NCBI GenBank assembly: GCA_018714405.1
Contig: DVNM01000012.1
Span: 1 to 64,000, forward strand
From: Scybalenecus merdavium
Lineage (GTDB): Bacteria > Bacillota > Clostridia > Oscillospirales > Acutalibacteraceae
Length of the DNA: 64,000 nucleotides
Direction: 5' to 3'
Shown here: positions 17,665 to 25,467 of the stretch, one piece after another
Layout: every line of letters begins with the position of its first letter
How positions within the stretch are numbered: position 1 is the first letter of the stretch
The notes under the pieces: generated by a model
The model's database searches: none
What the model was told of the DNA's origin: nothing
Seen by the model: the letters and a program-made list of their open reading frames with translations, nothing else
Program-made: the position numbers and the translations under genes

Positions 17665-17710
17665 GTTCATAATTTTATTGCGCAGTAAACTTTCTTTTAA
17701 AATTATGAAC
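17665..17710. promoter_or_regulatory. 13-bp perfect inverted repeat upstream of the response regulator
   Basis: GTTCATAATTTTA (17665-17677) and its exact reverse complement (17698-17710) flank a 20-base spacer. The AT-only inner stem and the lack of a T-run argue against a terminator. It may be an operator for the response regulator or another dimeric regulator. I could not place a clear promoter relative to it. Confidence 0.5.
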
Positions 17711-17728
17711 GCTGTTTAAATTTATTAT

Positions 17729-18961
17729 TTACCAACTTTTACCGCGTTTTTCGCAGCTTTCCACATAGTCAATAAACTGCTTGGCGCACCGCGGGCTGCG
17801 GCCGCCTTTTGCCAGCGCCCAGCGTTCGGCTTTTTGGTGTAGCAGTTCTGTGCCGGCTCGGATACCCCGGTCGGCAGCCAGCTTGTCGGTGATCTCCAAA
17901 TAGTTTTTGCGGTCCGGGTTCAAAAAGGTCACGGTCAGGCCGAACCGGTCCGACAGGCTCATCTGTTCCTGAATGGTGTCTTGGCGGTGCACCTCGTCGC
18001 CGTCGCGGGCCGAAAACGTCTCTTTCACCAGGTGACGGCGGTTGGTGGTGGCGTAGATCAGCGTGTGGTTCTGGCGTGCCGAAAGCGAACCCTCCAGCGC
18101 TGCCTTGAGTTCGGCAAAGCTGTCGTCGTCTTTGTCAAACGATAGATCGTCGATGAAAATGATGAATTTCATCGGGCAGTCGTTCAGCCGTTCAAACAGC
18201 AGCGGCAGCTCGGGAATGGATTTTTTGGACAGCTCCACCATGCGCAGCCCCATCGGCGCGTATTCGTTGAGCACGGCGTGCACCGTGGAGCTTTTGCCGG
18301 TGCCGCGGTCGCCGTACAGCAAAACGTTGTTGGCGGGGTAGCCCAGCACAAAGCTTTCGGTGTTGTCGATCACCTTCTGGCGCTGGTTCTCGTAGTTTTT
18401 CAGGTCGGTCAGGCGAATGGTGTCGCAGGCGTGCACCGGGCAAAGCGCGCCGCCGCGCCAGGAAAAGGCGCTGCACTGGGCAAAAATGCCGTAGCCGTTT
18501 TTGCGGTGGTACTCGGCGAACACTTTGTACTGCTGGTCCCACTGCGGCGGCCTGGCCGGGTCGCTCACGCTCTGCCAGGCCGGCATCGTCGTTAAGACCT
18601 GGCGTACGTCCGGGTCATCGGTGGCGGAAAAAATGTCTGCTGCACTGAACGTGCAAAGCTGTGACAGTTTTTTCAGGTCGGCGACCACGCTTTTTTGCAC
18701 GGCCTGCGGCAGCTCTTTTTCTTTTCCGGCAGCGGCCGCGCGGGTAAAAACGTTGTCGTTTGTCAGCACTGCGTTCAACAGGTATTCCTCCAGCGACCCG
18801 GCGGCAAGCAGCAGCCGGCACAGGTCGCGCTGCAGGGGGATGAACGCCTCGTCGTCTTGGTTTTGAAAAATTTTTTGCATCGTCTCAAACACCGCATCGC
18901 CCGACAGGTCATAAACGCAAAGGGCGCCGGCGTACAGACGGTATCTTTTCAGCGTGTCCAT
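17729..18961 (-). CDS. DUF815-type AAA ATPase
   Basis: A 410-residue protein of the DUF815/AAA group. It has a Walker A motif (YGDRGTGKSS), a Walker B-like FIIFIDDLSFD, and the family's typical ETFSARDGDEVHRQDTIQEQ and LSDRFGLTVTF segments. The first about 190 residues are a helical accessory region. The family is common in Clostridia and has no firmly known function. ATG 18961 is preferred over ATG 18970, because GGAG touches the latter and sits 9 bases from the former. It has its own promoter. Confidence 0.87.
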   Translation of the reverse strand: MDTLKRYRLYAGALCVYDLSGDAVFETMQKIFQNQDDEAFIPLQRDLCRLLLAAGSLEEYLLNAVLTNDNVFTRAAAAGKEKELPQAVQKSVVADLKKLSQLCTFSAADIFSATDDPDVRQVLTTMPAWQSVSDPARPPQWDQQYKVFAEYHRKNGYGIFAQCSAFSWRGGALCPVHACDTIRLTDLKNYENQRQKVIDNTESFVLGYPANNVLLYGDRGTGKSSTVHAVLNEYAPMGLRMVELSKKSIPELPLLFERLNDCPMKFIIFIDDLSFDKDDDSFAELKAALEGSLSARQNHTLIYATTNRRHLVKETFSARDGDEVHRQDTIQEQMSLSDRFGLTVTFLNPDRKNYLEITDKLAADRGIRAGTELLHQKAERWALAKGGRSPRCAKQFIDYVESCEKRGKSW

Positions 18962-18970
18962 CGGCAGCAT

Positions 18971-19197
18971 CTCCGTTTTTTGTTATCTGTATGTTTTTTC
19001 ATTTATTACTTTTGATTTTATACTATCTGTTGCCATATTACAAGCTAAAATTGCACAATGCCGTGACTGTTTTTGTCCGTTTTTTTGCTTTTTTGCCGGT
19101 TTTGTCCTGCGCTGGCGGACAACGCGGCGCGCCCGCGGAAAAATGTAAAAAAATCGTGAAAGAATGTATAAAAATACTCCTTTTTTCTTGACAACGC
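18971..19197. other. AT-rich divergent intergenic region
   Basis: This spacer between the DUF815 ATPase and ilvC holds the two divergent promoters annotated separately and a small stem (TTGTCC / GGACAA, about 19099-19121). I see no T-box or leader peptide that would regulate ilvC. Confidence 0.4.
19015..19043 (-). promoter_or_regulatory. Promoter of the DUF815 ATPase gene
   Basis: Minus-strand TTGTAA and TAAAAT with a 17-base spacer. Confidence 0.6.
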
Positions 19198-19226
19198 AAA
19201 GGAAGCGGACTAAAATGATTTTTAAA
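19198..19226 (+). promoter_or_regulatory. Sigma-A promoter of ilvC
   Basis: TTGACA and TAAAAT with a 17-base spacer. The predicted leader is only about 45 nt, too short for a T-box element. Confidence 0.8.
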
Positions 19227-19278
19227 GATTTGATTTGCTGCAAAGTCAAATATTTTATAATGAACTGGAGGAATTTTT

Positions 19279-20295
19279 ATGGCAGCAAAACTTTTTCATC
19301 AGGAAGACTGCAACCTCAGTGTACTTGACGGCAAAAAGGTTGCGATCATCGGTTTCGGCTCGCAGGGCCATGCGCATGCGCTCAACCTGAAAGAGAGCGG
19401 CGTAGACGTTGTTGTCGGCCTTTATGAAGGCTCCAAGAGCTGGAAAAAGGCGGAGGACGACGGCCTTACCGTTATGACAACGGCGCAGGCGGCCGAAGCG
19501 GCAGACATCATCATGATCCTTACGCCGGACGAGCTGCAGGCGAAGATTTATAAAGAAAACATTGCACCGTACCTGACCGAGGGCAAAGCGCTTGCGTTTG
19601 CACACGGCTTCAACATCCACTTCAAGCAGATCGTTCCGCCCGCAAATGTAGATGTGTTCATGATCGCGCCGAAAGGCCCGGGCCACACCGTTCGTTCTGA
19701 ATACAAAGAGGGCAAGGGCGTACCGTGCCTGATCGCCGTTTACCAGGACTACACCGGCAAGTGCCAGGATATCGGCCTTGCTTATGCGCTGGGTATCGGC
19801 GGTGCGCGTGCCGGCGTGCTGGAGACCACCTTTAAGTGCGAGACCGAGACGGACCTGTTCGGTGAGCAGGCTGTGCTTTGCGGCGGCGTAACTGCACTGA
19901 TGAAGGCCGGCTTTGAAACGCTGGTCGAGGCTGGTTATGACCCGAGAAATGCGTACTTCGAGTGCATCCACGAAATGAAGCTGATCGTTGACCTGATCTA
20001 TGCAGGCGGCTTCTCCAAAATGCGTTACTCCATCTCGAACACGGCGGAGTTCGGCGACTATGAAACGGGCAAGCGCCTGATCACCGACGACACCAAGAAA
20101 GAGATGAAGAAGATCCTGGAAGAGATCCAGGACGGCACGTTTGCTTCCAAGTTCATCACGGAAAGCAACAACGGCTGGGCGCACTTCAAGGCGAAGAGAG
20201 AGATGGAAGCAAACCATCAGCTCGAAAAAGTCGGCGAAGAGATCCGCGACCTGTACTCCTGGAGCCACGAAGAGGACAAATACGCCGAAAAATAA
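19279..20295 (+). CDS. ilvC: Ketol-acid reductoisomerase
   Basis: This 338-residue enzyme converts acetolactate or acetohydroxybutyrate to the dihydroxy acid in valine, leucine and isoleucine synthesis, using NAD(P)H and Mg2+. It is a class I enzyme of the usual length. The Rossmann motif is IIGFGSQGHAHALNL, followed by LTPDELQAKIY and IAPKGPGHTVR. The knotted C-terminal domain carries ETDLFGEQAVLCGG, ECIHEMKLIVDLIY and SNTAEFGDY with the metal-binding acids. It stands alone here, without ilvB, ilvN or ilvD, under its own promoter. GGAGG lies before ATG 19279. Confidence 0.98.
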   Translation: MAAKLFHQEDCNLSVLDGKKVAIIGFGSQGHAHALNLKESGVDVVVGLYEGSKSWKKAEDDGLTVMTTAQAAEAADIIMILTPDELQAKIYKENIAPYLTEGKALAFAHGFNIHFKQIVPPANVDVFMIAPKGPGHTVRSEYKEGKGVPCLIAVYQDYTGKCQDIGLAYALGIGGARAGVLETTFKCETETDLFGEQAVLCGGVTALMKAGFETLVEAGYDPRNAYFECIHEMKLIVDLIYAGGFSKMRYSISNTAEFGDYETGKRLITDDTKKEMKKILEEIQDGTFASKFITESNNGWAHFKAKREMEANHQLEKVGEEIRDLYSWSHEEDKYAEK

Positions 20296-20319
20296 GCGTT
20301 TTTCCAAACTACATAAAAA

Positions 20320-20340
20320 CCGGCACATGCGTGCCGGTTT
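20320..20340. repeat. Terminator stem-loop, left copy of a direct repeat
   Basis: The stem-loop CCGGCAC-atgc-GTGCCGG followed by TTT, preceded by an A-run, terminates ilvC. The same 21 bases recur at 20630-20650, on the other side of the 286-bp element. This is the pattern expected if insertion duplicated the terminator. Confidence 0.75.
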
Positions 20341-20626
20341 CAGCGTGTCGAAAAAGGTATAACGGCAACAAATTATACAGCCCGACACGCTGATAGACTG
20401 CCAAAAAGACGAGTTGGATTTTGTATTTTGCGAGCGGGAGCCGTACAGCGGTACTGCCCCCGAGCAAAAGACAAAAAGCGCAAAAACCGCACAGTTGTGC
20501 GGTTTTTCTGCTTTTAAAGTACTTTATTTTCTTTAGAGTGCAAGATGCTTTTCTGCTTGAGAAAAATAGCAGTCTATTTTCAAAATTTTTTCTACGCGCG
20601 GTCCAACCGGCTTTTTCGACAGTCTC
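20341..20626 (+). mobile_element. MITE-like element, copy A (286 bp)
   Basis: This non-coding element begins CAGCGTGTCGAAAAAG and ends CTTTTTCGACAGTCTC. The ends are imperfect 16-bp inverted repeats with TGTCGAAAAAG fully conserved. It shares its left about 100 bp and right about 160 bp, with few differences, with the inverse-oriented element at 52629-53033. An internal perfect hairpin (20482-20507) could terminate transcription. It sits between the convergent ilvC and hydrolase genes, flanked by duplicated stem-loops. No transposase is encoded, so movement would need one in trans. Confidence 0.8.
20482..20507. terminator. Palindromic hairpin inside element A
   Basis: AAAAACCGCACA and its complement around a two-base centre form a bidirectional terminator-like hairpin, also conserved in copy B. 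Confidence 0.7.
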
Positions 20627-20629
20627 AAG

Positions 20630-20650
20630 CCGGCACATGCGTGCCGGTTT
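20630..20650. repeat. Terminator stem-loop, right copy of a direct repeat
   Basis: Identical to 20320-20340 over 21 bases, here followed by a longer T-run. The left copy keeps the A-run and the right copy the T-run of what was probably one bidirectional terminator. Confidence 0.75.
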
Positions 20651-20692
20651 TTTTCTGCCTGCTGCAGACGAACAGCGCTGTGCATTTACAAA

Positions 20693-20732
20693 AAACAGAC
20701 GTGCAAGAAGCAATTTTCCTGCACGTCTGTTT
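20693..20732 (-). terminator. Terminator after the alpha/beta hydrolase gene
   Basis: A 13-bp perfect stem (AAACAGACGTGCA and complement) with a T-run on the minus strand. Confidence 0.8.
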
Positions 20733-20793
20733 CCATTTTGCAAAGCGGCAGACCCGGCTTTGCGGACAGTCCCGTTTTGAATCGTTTTTCTGT

Positions 20794-21756
20794 TTACTTT
20801 GAAACCTCTTCTTTTTGAACGGGCGGGTGCAGGATCATATTTGTGATCCAGGCATCCAGGTCCTGGTAAACGCTTTCTTTGTTCAGCTCGTTCAAAATTT
20901 CGTGGCGCGCGTTGCCGTAAAGCTTCATGGTCACGTTCGTGTGGCCGGTCGCTTTCAGCCGGTCGCGCACTTCGGTCACGCCTTTGCCGAAATTGCCCAC
21001 CGGGTCTTTGTCGCCCGAAAGCAGCAAAATGGGCAGGTCCTTCGGCATGTTTGCAAACCACTTCGCGCTGTTGCAGTCGGTGACCAGGTGCATCAGGTCG
21101 CGGTAGCCGGCCGCCGTGAACAAAAAGCCGCATTTCGGGTCGGCCACATAGTCGTCCACGCTCTTGGTGTCGCGGATGCCCCAGTCGTAGCGCGTGCGGT
21201 GCTCAAACGGCTTGTCGTAGCCGCCCAGCGCGATCTCGTAAAGCATCTGCGTTTTGCAGGTCGGGCCTTTCAGGCCGCAGATCAGGCTGGTCAGCCCAAT
21301 GCCTACGCCGGCCAGCGCGTTTTTGCCGCTGGTGCCGATAAAGATGGCGCCGTCCACCGGGTCGTGGTAAAAATTAAAATAGCTGCGCATAATGAACGAG
21401 CCCATGGAATGGCCGCCGACGATATGTTTTAAGTTGGGGTATTCCTTGTACATGATCTCAAACAGGTGGTGCGCGTCGGCAATAATTTTTTTCCACCCGT
21501 CTGTTTTGCCGAAGTAGCCGAGCATGGCCTCGTCGTCGTTGGACTGGCCGTGGTTCGCCATGTCGTTCATAAACACGGCGTAGCCGTAGTCTTCCACCAG
21601 TGCGCGCAGTGCATTTTTATAGCGGCCGGTGTGTTCGGCCATGCCGTGGTGCAGCAAAATCGCGGCCTTTGGTGTGCGGTGCTCCGGGCACCACTGCCAG
21701 GCGTGTATGGTGCACTGGCCGGTCGCGCTGGGGTAGGTGTATTGCGTCTGTTTCAT
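20794..21756 (-). CDS. Alpha/beta hydrolase (lysophospholipase / monoacylglycerol lipase type)
   Basis: A 320-residue serine hydrolase of the Hydrolase_4 (serine aminopeptidase S33) group. It has the oxyanion segment LLHHGMAEHTGRY, the nucleophile elbow G115-H-S117-M-G, an acid in LSGDKDP, and a C-terminal catalytic His in NARHEILNE. Related enzymes hydrolyse lysophospholipids or monoglycerides. There is no signal peptide, so it is probably cytoplasmic. GAAGGGA lies before ATG 21756. It is convergent with ilvC across the MITE-like element. Confidence 0.9.
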   Translation of the reverse strand: MKQTQYTYPSATGQCTIHAWQWCPEHRTPKAAILLHHGMAEHTGRYKNALRALVEDYGYAVFMNDMANHGQSNDDEAMLGYFGKTDGWKKIIADAHHLFEIMYKEYPNLKHIVGGHSMGSFIMRSYFNFYHDPVDGAIFIGTSGKNALAGVGIGLTSLICGLKGPTCKTQMLYEIALGGYDKPFEHRTRYDWGIRDTKSVDDYVADPKCGFLFTAAGYRDLMHLVTDCNSAKWFANMPKDLPILLLSGDKDPVGNFGKGVTEVRDRLKATGHTNVTMKLYGNARHEILNELNKESVYQDLDAWITNMILHPPVQKEEVSK

Positions 21757-21825
21757 GCGATCCCTTCTTTGCGTTCTTGGACAGCCGACCGATTTCAGGG
21801 TATGCTGCCTCTTAGCATAAGCATA

Positions 21826-22698
21826 TCACAAAAGCCCGGAAAAATCAAATGCCGGTATAAAATCCGTGCAGGCGGCTTCCGGATCCTGTAAAAACACGTT
21901 GTTCAGGCCGATGTCGATGGCGTGGCGCACCACTTTTTCGTATTCGCGCCTTGTCACACGGCGCTGCAGTTCGGGCAGACCGCGCAGGTCGCCGAACGGG
22001 GTGTACTGTGCCATCAGCGAAACGTATGCGCCCGGGAATTCATGCCGGATGCAGTCGAGCACCTCCACGGCCGAATGCGTGTTGCCGGGCAGCACCAGGT
22101 GGCGGATGATCATGCCTTTTTGCATCATACCCGATCCGTCAAAAATATCATTTGGCTGCTGGCGGCGCATTTCGCGCAGGGCAGGCAGCACGACCTCGGG
22201 GTAATCGGCTGCGCCGCTGTAGCGCGCGGCCTTGTCCGGGCGGGTGTATTTGAAATCGGGCAGGTAAATGTCGACCAGCCCGTCCAGCTTTTTCAGCGAT
22301 TCCACGTTTTCGTAGCCGGAGGAGTTATAAACGATCGGCACCGGGAACGTGTATTTTTCAAAAAACGCGCACAGCTGGTCTGTCCAGTGGGTGGGGTTGA
22401 CCAGGTTGATGTTGGCTGCGCCCTGGTCGATCAGCCGGTCGATCGCCTCTTTCAGCTGGGCAAAGGTGAGTGTTTTGCCCTTATTGCCGCGGCTGATCTC
22501 GGCATTTTGGCAAAACGCGCAGCGCAGGCTGCAGCCGCTCAGAAAAACGGCGCCGCTGCCGCTTTTGCCGCTGATCGGCGGTTCTTCCCAATAGTGCAGC
22601 GCGGCCCGGGCGGCGCGCAGGGTGGCGGTGCCGCCGCAGAAGCCGGGCGCTTTTTCCCGGTCGGCGCCGCAGCGGCGCGGGCAGGCGGTGCACTTCAT
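21826..22698 (-). CDS. Radical SAM protein of the PflA-like group
   Basis: A 290-residue radical S-adenosylmethionine enzyme. The cluster motif is C56-S-L-R-C60-A-F-C63 (CxxxCxxC), preceded by an N-terminal Cys cluster (C3, C6, C10, C21). NINLVNPTHW and VYNSSGYE are typical of the COG1313 PflA-like subfamily. The reaction is not established. Such enzymes act as glycyl-radical activases or modify small molecules. Its ATG overlaps the rsmI stop by four bases, so it is the last gene of the trmN6-rsmI operon. A low-potential donor such as the nearby ferredoxin would be needed. Confidence 0.87.
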   Translation of the reverse strand: MKCTACPRRCGADREKAPGFCGGTATLRAARAALHYWEEPPISGKSGSGAVFLSGCSLRCAFCQNAEISRGNKGKTLTFAQLKEAIDRLIDQGAANINLVNPTHWTDQLCAFFEKYTFPVPIVYNSSGYENVESLKKLDGLVDIYLPDFKYTRPDKAARYSGAADYPEVVLPALREMRRQQPNDIFDGSGMMQKGMIIRHLVLPGNTHSAVEVLDCIRHEFPGAYVSLMAQYTPFGDLRGLPELQRRVTRREYEKVVRHAIDIGLNNVFLQDPEAACTDFIPAFDFSGLL

Positions 22699-23522
22699 CG
22701 GTTCAGCTCCCTGTAAATATCACCTTTTTTAAAAGGTGTTTCGGCCGCTGTCGTTTTGGCAGCTTCGCTGCGGCTCATGCCGCGCGCCACAAGCGCCTTT
22801 GCGTGCTGTACGGCCTCTTCCAGTGTCATCGTGCCGGTGTCTTCCTTTGTTTTGCCGGCAATGACCAGCACAAACTCGCCCTTCGGCGGGCGCACGGTGA
22901 ACAGCTCCGCCGCCTCCTGCAGGGTGGTGCGTATGACCTCCTCGTGCACTTTGGTCAGCTCGCGCACCAGCGCGATCTTTCGGTCGGGGCCAAATGCGGC
23001 CGCCATGTCGTGCAGTGTGGCCAGCAGCTTGTGCGGCGCTTCGTAAAACAGCATCGTGCGCGTTTCGTCTTTCAGCTCATCGAGGTGCGCGAAGCGGCTT
23101 TTTTTGTTGACCGATAAAAAACCTTCAAACGTAAAACGGCCGTTTTCCATGCCGGAAACGGCGAGCGCCGTGGCAAAGGCCACCGGCCCGGGCACGGCTT
23201 CGGTGCGGATGCCGAGCGCAATGCACTGGTCTACCAGCGCCTGGCCGGGGTCTGAAATGGCCGGCATGCCGGCGTCGGTCACAAGCGCGCAGTTCTCACC
23301 GGCCAGAAGCCGCGTTATGATCTGCTCGCCGCGCGCTTTCTGGTTGTGTTCAAAGTAACTGACGGTCTCCTTGTGGATGTCAAAGTGGTTCAGCAGTTTT
23401 CTGGTCACGCGCGTGTCTTCCGCCGCGATGAAGTCGGCGTTTTCGAGCGTCTGCCGGGCGCGTGGCGAAAAGTCGCCCAGGTTGCCGATCGGCGTGCCGA
23501 CAATGTATAGCGTGCCGCTCAT
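22695..23522 (-). CDS. rsmI: 16S rRNA (cytidine-2'-O)-methyltransferase
   Basis: A 275-residue tetrapyrrole-methylase-fold enzyme that methylates the ribose of C1402 in 16S rRNA, using S-adenosylmethionine. The start GTLYIVGTPIGNLGDFS is the family hallmark. AAEDTRVTRKLL, LVTDAGMPAISDPG and EAVPGPVAFATALAVSG form the active-site loops, and a small C-terminal domain follows (GMSRSEAAKTTA). It overlaps the upstream trmN6-like gene and the downstream radical SAM gene by four bases each. The same neighbourhood occurs in Bacillus (yabB-yazA-yabC). Confidence 0.97.
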   Translation of the reverse strand: MSGTLYIVGTPIGNLGDFSPRARQTLENADFIAAEDTRVTRKLLNHFDIHKETVSYFEHNQKARGEQIITRLLAGENCALVTDAGMPAISDPGQALVDQCIALGIRTEAVPGPVAFATALAVSGMENGRFTFEGFLSVNKKSRFAHLDELKDETRTMLFYEAPHKLLATLHDMAAAFGPDRKIALVRELTKVHEEVIRTTLQEAAELFTVRPPKGEFVLVIAGKTKEDTGTMTLEEAVQHAKALVARGMSRSEAAKTTAAETPFKKGDIYRELNR

Positions 23523-24253
23523 AATGCTTCACATCCTTTTGCATAATTTGCGTAAATTTCTTTGGCGTCGCTGCTCATCCGGCCGTTTTCCGTCAGGTTC
23601 AGCTGCGGCTGTATCTGCAAAAACGGCGCCGCGCCCTTTTGCGCCTCTATCAAAAATAAAAACGGGCGCTTGTCGGGGCTGGCGGCTGCAAAGCGCAGCC
23701 GTTTCGGTTCCAGTTTATATTGCCGCAGGGCCGTGATCACGTCGGCCAGCCGTTCCGGCCGCTGGCAAAGGCAGAGCCGCCCGGCGGGTTTTAAAAGGTA
23801 TGCGGCGGCTGCGGCCACATCTTCGATCGTGCAGCAGACTTCGTGCCGCGCGATCTCGGCGCTTGGCCTGGCGCTTTTGTGGCCGCTGTTCGGCGCCTTG
23901 TAGGGCGGGTTGACCGTCACCAGGGTAAAACTGCCCGGCGCGTAGGCGGCAGAAATGTTTCGTATGTCTGCCTTTTGGGCAAAAATACGGTTTTGCAAAC
24001 CGTTTTTTTCAACCGAGTGGCGCACCTGTTCGACCGCGTCCGGCTGGATGTCGGCGCAGTCGATCCTTTCCGGGTAAGGCCCGGTCGCTGCAACGTAAAA
24101 AGGAATGATGCCGCAGCCTGTGCCCAGGTCGATCATTTTGTCGTTTTTGCGCGCATGCGCAAAGTGCGCCAGCAAAACGGCGTCTGTGCCGAACGTGTGC
24201 GCCCGGCTGACCGCCAGGCAGATGCCGGGGCCGATCGTTTCATAGCTGTACAA
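23519..24253 (-). CDS. tRNA1(Val) adenine-N6-methyltransferase-like protein
   Basis: A 244-residue class I methyltransferase of the YabB/TrmN6 (YfiC) group, expected to modify A37 of tRNA-Val. SAM-binding MIDLGTGCGIIPF and the N6-adenine catalytic motif N-P-P-Y (VTVNPPY) are present. The frame is open to an ATG at 24310, but that stretch overlaps the ferredoxin terminator. A TTG at 24253 has AGGTGG five bases upstream and begins just before the conserved YSYETIGPG, so it is chosen. It is first in an operon with rsmI and the radical SAM gene. Confidence 0.88.
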   Translation of the reverse strand: MYSYETIGPGICLAVSRAHTFGTDAVLLAHFAHARKNDKMIDLGTGCGIIPFYVAATGPYPERIDCADIQPDAVEQVRHSVEKNGLQNRIFAQKADIRNISAAYAPGSFTLVTVNPPYKAPNSGHKSARPSAEIARHEVCCTIEDVAAAAAYLLKPAGRLCLCQRPERLADVITALRQYKLEPKRLRFAAASPDKRPFLFLIEAQKGAAPFLQIQPQLNLTENGRMSSDAKEIYANYAKGCEAL

Positions 24254-24280
24254 ATTTACCACCTGCCGCTTTATAAAAAA

Positions 24281-24304
24281 ACAGAGTGCCCGGCGGACAC
24301 TCTG
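24281..24304 (-). terminator. Terminator of the ferredoxin gene
   Basis: CAGAGTG / CACTCTG stem followed by TTTTTTT on the minus strand. Confidence 0.8.
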
Positions 24305-24325
24305 CCACATGTTTTGATGTATGCT

Positions 24326-24496
24326 TTATGCCTGTGCAGGTGCACCGACGGGGCAGACACCTTCGCAGGCGCCGCAGTCAATGCAGGTATCTGCATCGAT
24401 CACGTATTTGCCGTCACCCTCAGAGATCGCACCAACGGGGCAGCCAGCAGCGCAGGCGCCGCAGGAAATGCAGTCATCAGAAATCGCGTATGCCAT
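24326..24496 (-). CDS. 2[4Fe-4S] ferredoxin
   Basis: This 56-residue clostridial-type ferredoxin carries low-potential electrons between redox enzymes. It begins MAYAISDDCISCGACAAGCP and contains two CxxCxxCxxxCP motifs (cysteines at 9, 12, 15, 19 and at 38, 41, 44, 48), enough for two [4Fe-4S] clusters. AGGAGGTG lies 7-8 bases before the ATG. It has its own promoter and terminator, so it is a single-gene transcript placed inside an otherwise conserved gene cluster. Nearby users could include the radical SAM enzyme. Confidence 0.97.
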   Translation of the reverse strand: MAYAISDDCISCGACAAGCPVGAISEGDGKYVIDADTCIDCGACEGVCPVGAPAQA

Positions 24497-24528
24497 CAAA
24501 AACACCTCCTAATGTTGTTTCTACTATA

Positions 24529-24556
24529 AATATAACATATCGACGTCAAAATGCAA
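24529..24556 (-). promoter_or_regulatory. Promoter of the ferredoxin gene
   Basis: Minus-strand TTGCAT and TATATT with a 16-base spacer, in an AT-rich gap after ricT. Confidence 0.6.
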
Positions 24557-24570
24557 GCTTTTTTTCAGCT

Positions 24571-25452
24571 CTAATTTTTGGGCTCGGCGTCGGCAGCAGG
24601 CGCTTTTCCGGCCGGCTTTGCGCTTTTGTCAGCCGGCTTTGCCGTGCGCAGCGGCCGCACTTCGTCGCGTGTGAATGTAACGGGCGCACCATCGGGCATG
24701 TTGTCGAGCTGCACCTTTACTTTGCCGGCCACCAGGGCCACTTCCGTCACTTTGCCGCGCCCTTCGGGCGTGTCGACCAGCGTGCCTTTTTTGGGCGTGA
24801 TCTTGGCCAGGTACTCGTAGGCGGGCTGCTCGTATTTCAGGCAGCACATCAGGCGGCCGCAGGTGCCGCTGATCTTGCCCGGCGAAAGGCTCAGCCCCTG
24901 CTCTTTGGCCATTTTGATCGACACAGAGTGAAAGTCGTTCAAAAAGGTAGAGCAGCAAAACGGCCGGCCGCAGATGCCGAGACCGCCCAGCATTTTGCTT
25001 TCGTCGCGCACGCCGATCTGGCGCAGCTCAATGCGGGTGTGGAACACGCCGGCCAGGTCTTTGACCAGCTCGCGAAAATCCACGCGCCCGTCCGCTGTAA
25101 AGTAAAATATGATCTTGCTGCCGTCAAAAGCGCATTCCACTTCGGTCAGGTTCATTTCCAGCTTGTGTGCGGCGATCTTTTTCTGGCAGACGGCGTAGGC
25201 GTCTTTTTCTTTCTTCTTGTTTTCTTCCAGGCGTTTCAGGTCCGCTTCGGTCGCAAGGCGCTTGACCGGCTTGAGCGGCTTGACAAGCTCGTCCTCCGGC
25301 ACCTCGCGGATGGAGGTCACGGTGTGGCCGCATTCCAGCCCGCGCGCCGTCTCCACAACGACGGCGTCGCCTTTTGCGATGGGCAGCGTGCCCGGGCTGA
25401 AATAATACATTTTGCCCGTGGCGCTGAACCGAACGCCCACTACTTTTTCCAT
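24571..25452 (-). CDS. ricT: RicT (YaaT), PSP1-domain protein
   Basis: A 293-residue protein of the RicT/YaaT family. In Bacillus it forms the RicAFT (YmcA-YlbF-YaaT) complex with RNase Y, affecting mRNA processing, sporulation, biofilm and competence. The PSP1 core is clear (VVGVRFSATGKMYYFSPG, DGRVDFRELVKDLAGVFHTR). The cysteine pairs CGRPFCC and CGRLMCC are those reported to help hold the complex's [4Fe-4S] clusters. A Lys/Ala/Pro-rich tail of about 30 residues follows. It lies 15 bases after holB, in an operon with darA and holB. Confidence 0.96.
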   Translation of the reverse strand: MEKVVGVRFSATGKMYYFSPGTLPIAKGDAVVVETARGLECGHTVTSIREVPEDELVKPLKPVKRLATEADLKRLEENKKKEKDAYAVCQKKIAAHKLEMNLTEVECAFDGSKIIFYFTADGRVDFRELVKDLAGVFHTRIELRQIGVRDESKMLGGLGICGRPFCCSTFLNDFHSVSIKMAKEQGLSLSPGKISGTCGRLMCCLKYEQPAYEYLAKITPKKGTLVDTPEGRGKVTEVALVAGKVKVQLDNMPDGAPVTFTRDEVRPLRTAKPADKSAKPAGKAPAADAEPKN

Positions 25453-25467
25453 ATATTTTTCACCTCA

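Noticed and set aside
19000..19278. Possible T-box or leader-peptide attenuator for ilvC
   Set aside because: The promoter at 19198-19226 leaves a leader of about 45 nt, too short for either. No T-box signature is visible.
20421..20780. Short open frames across MITE-like copy A and its flank
   Set aside because: They run through inverted repeats and terminator hairpins and lack ribosome sites. The similar frames in copy B are shifted or broken. The element is better read as non-coding.
24254..24310. Longer N-terminus for the trmN6-like protein
   Set aside because: The extra codons overlap the ferredoxin terminator and have no ribosome site. Homology begins at YSYETIGPG.
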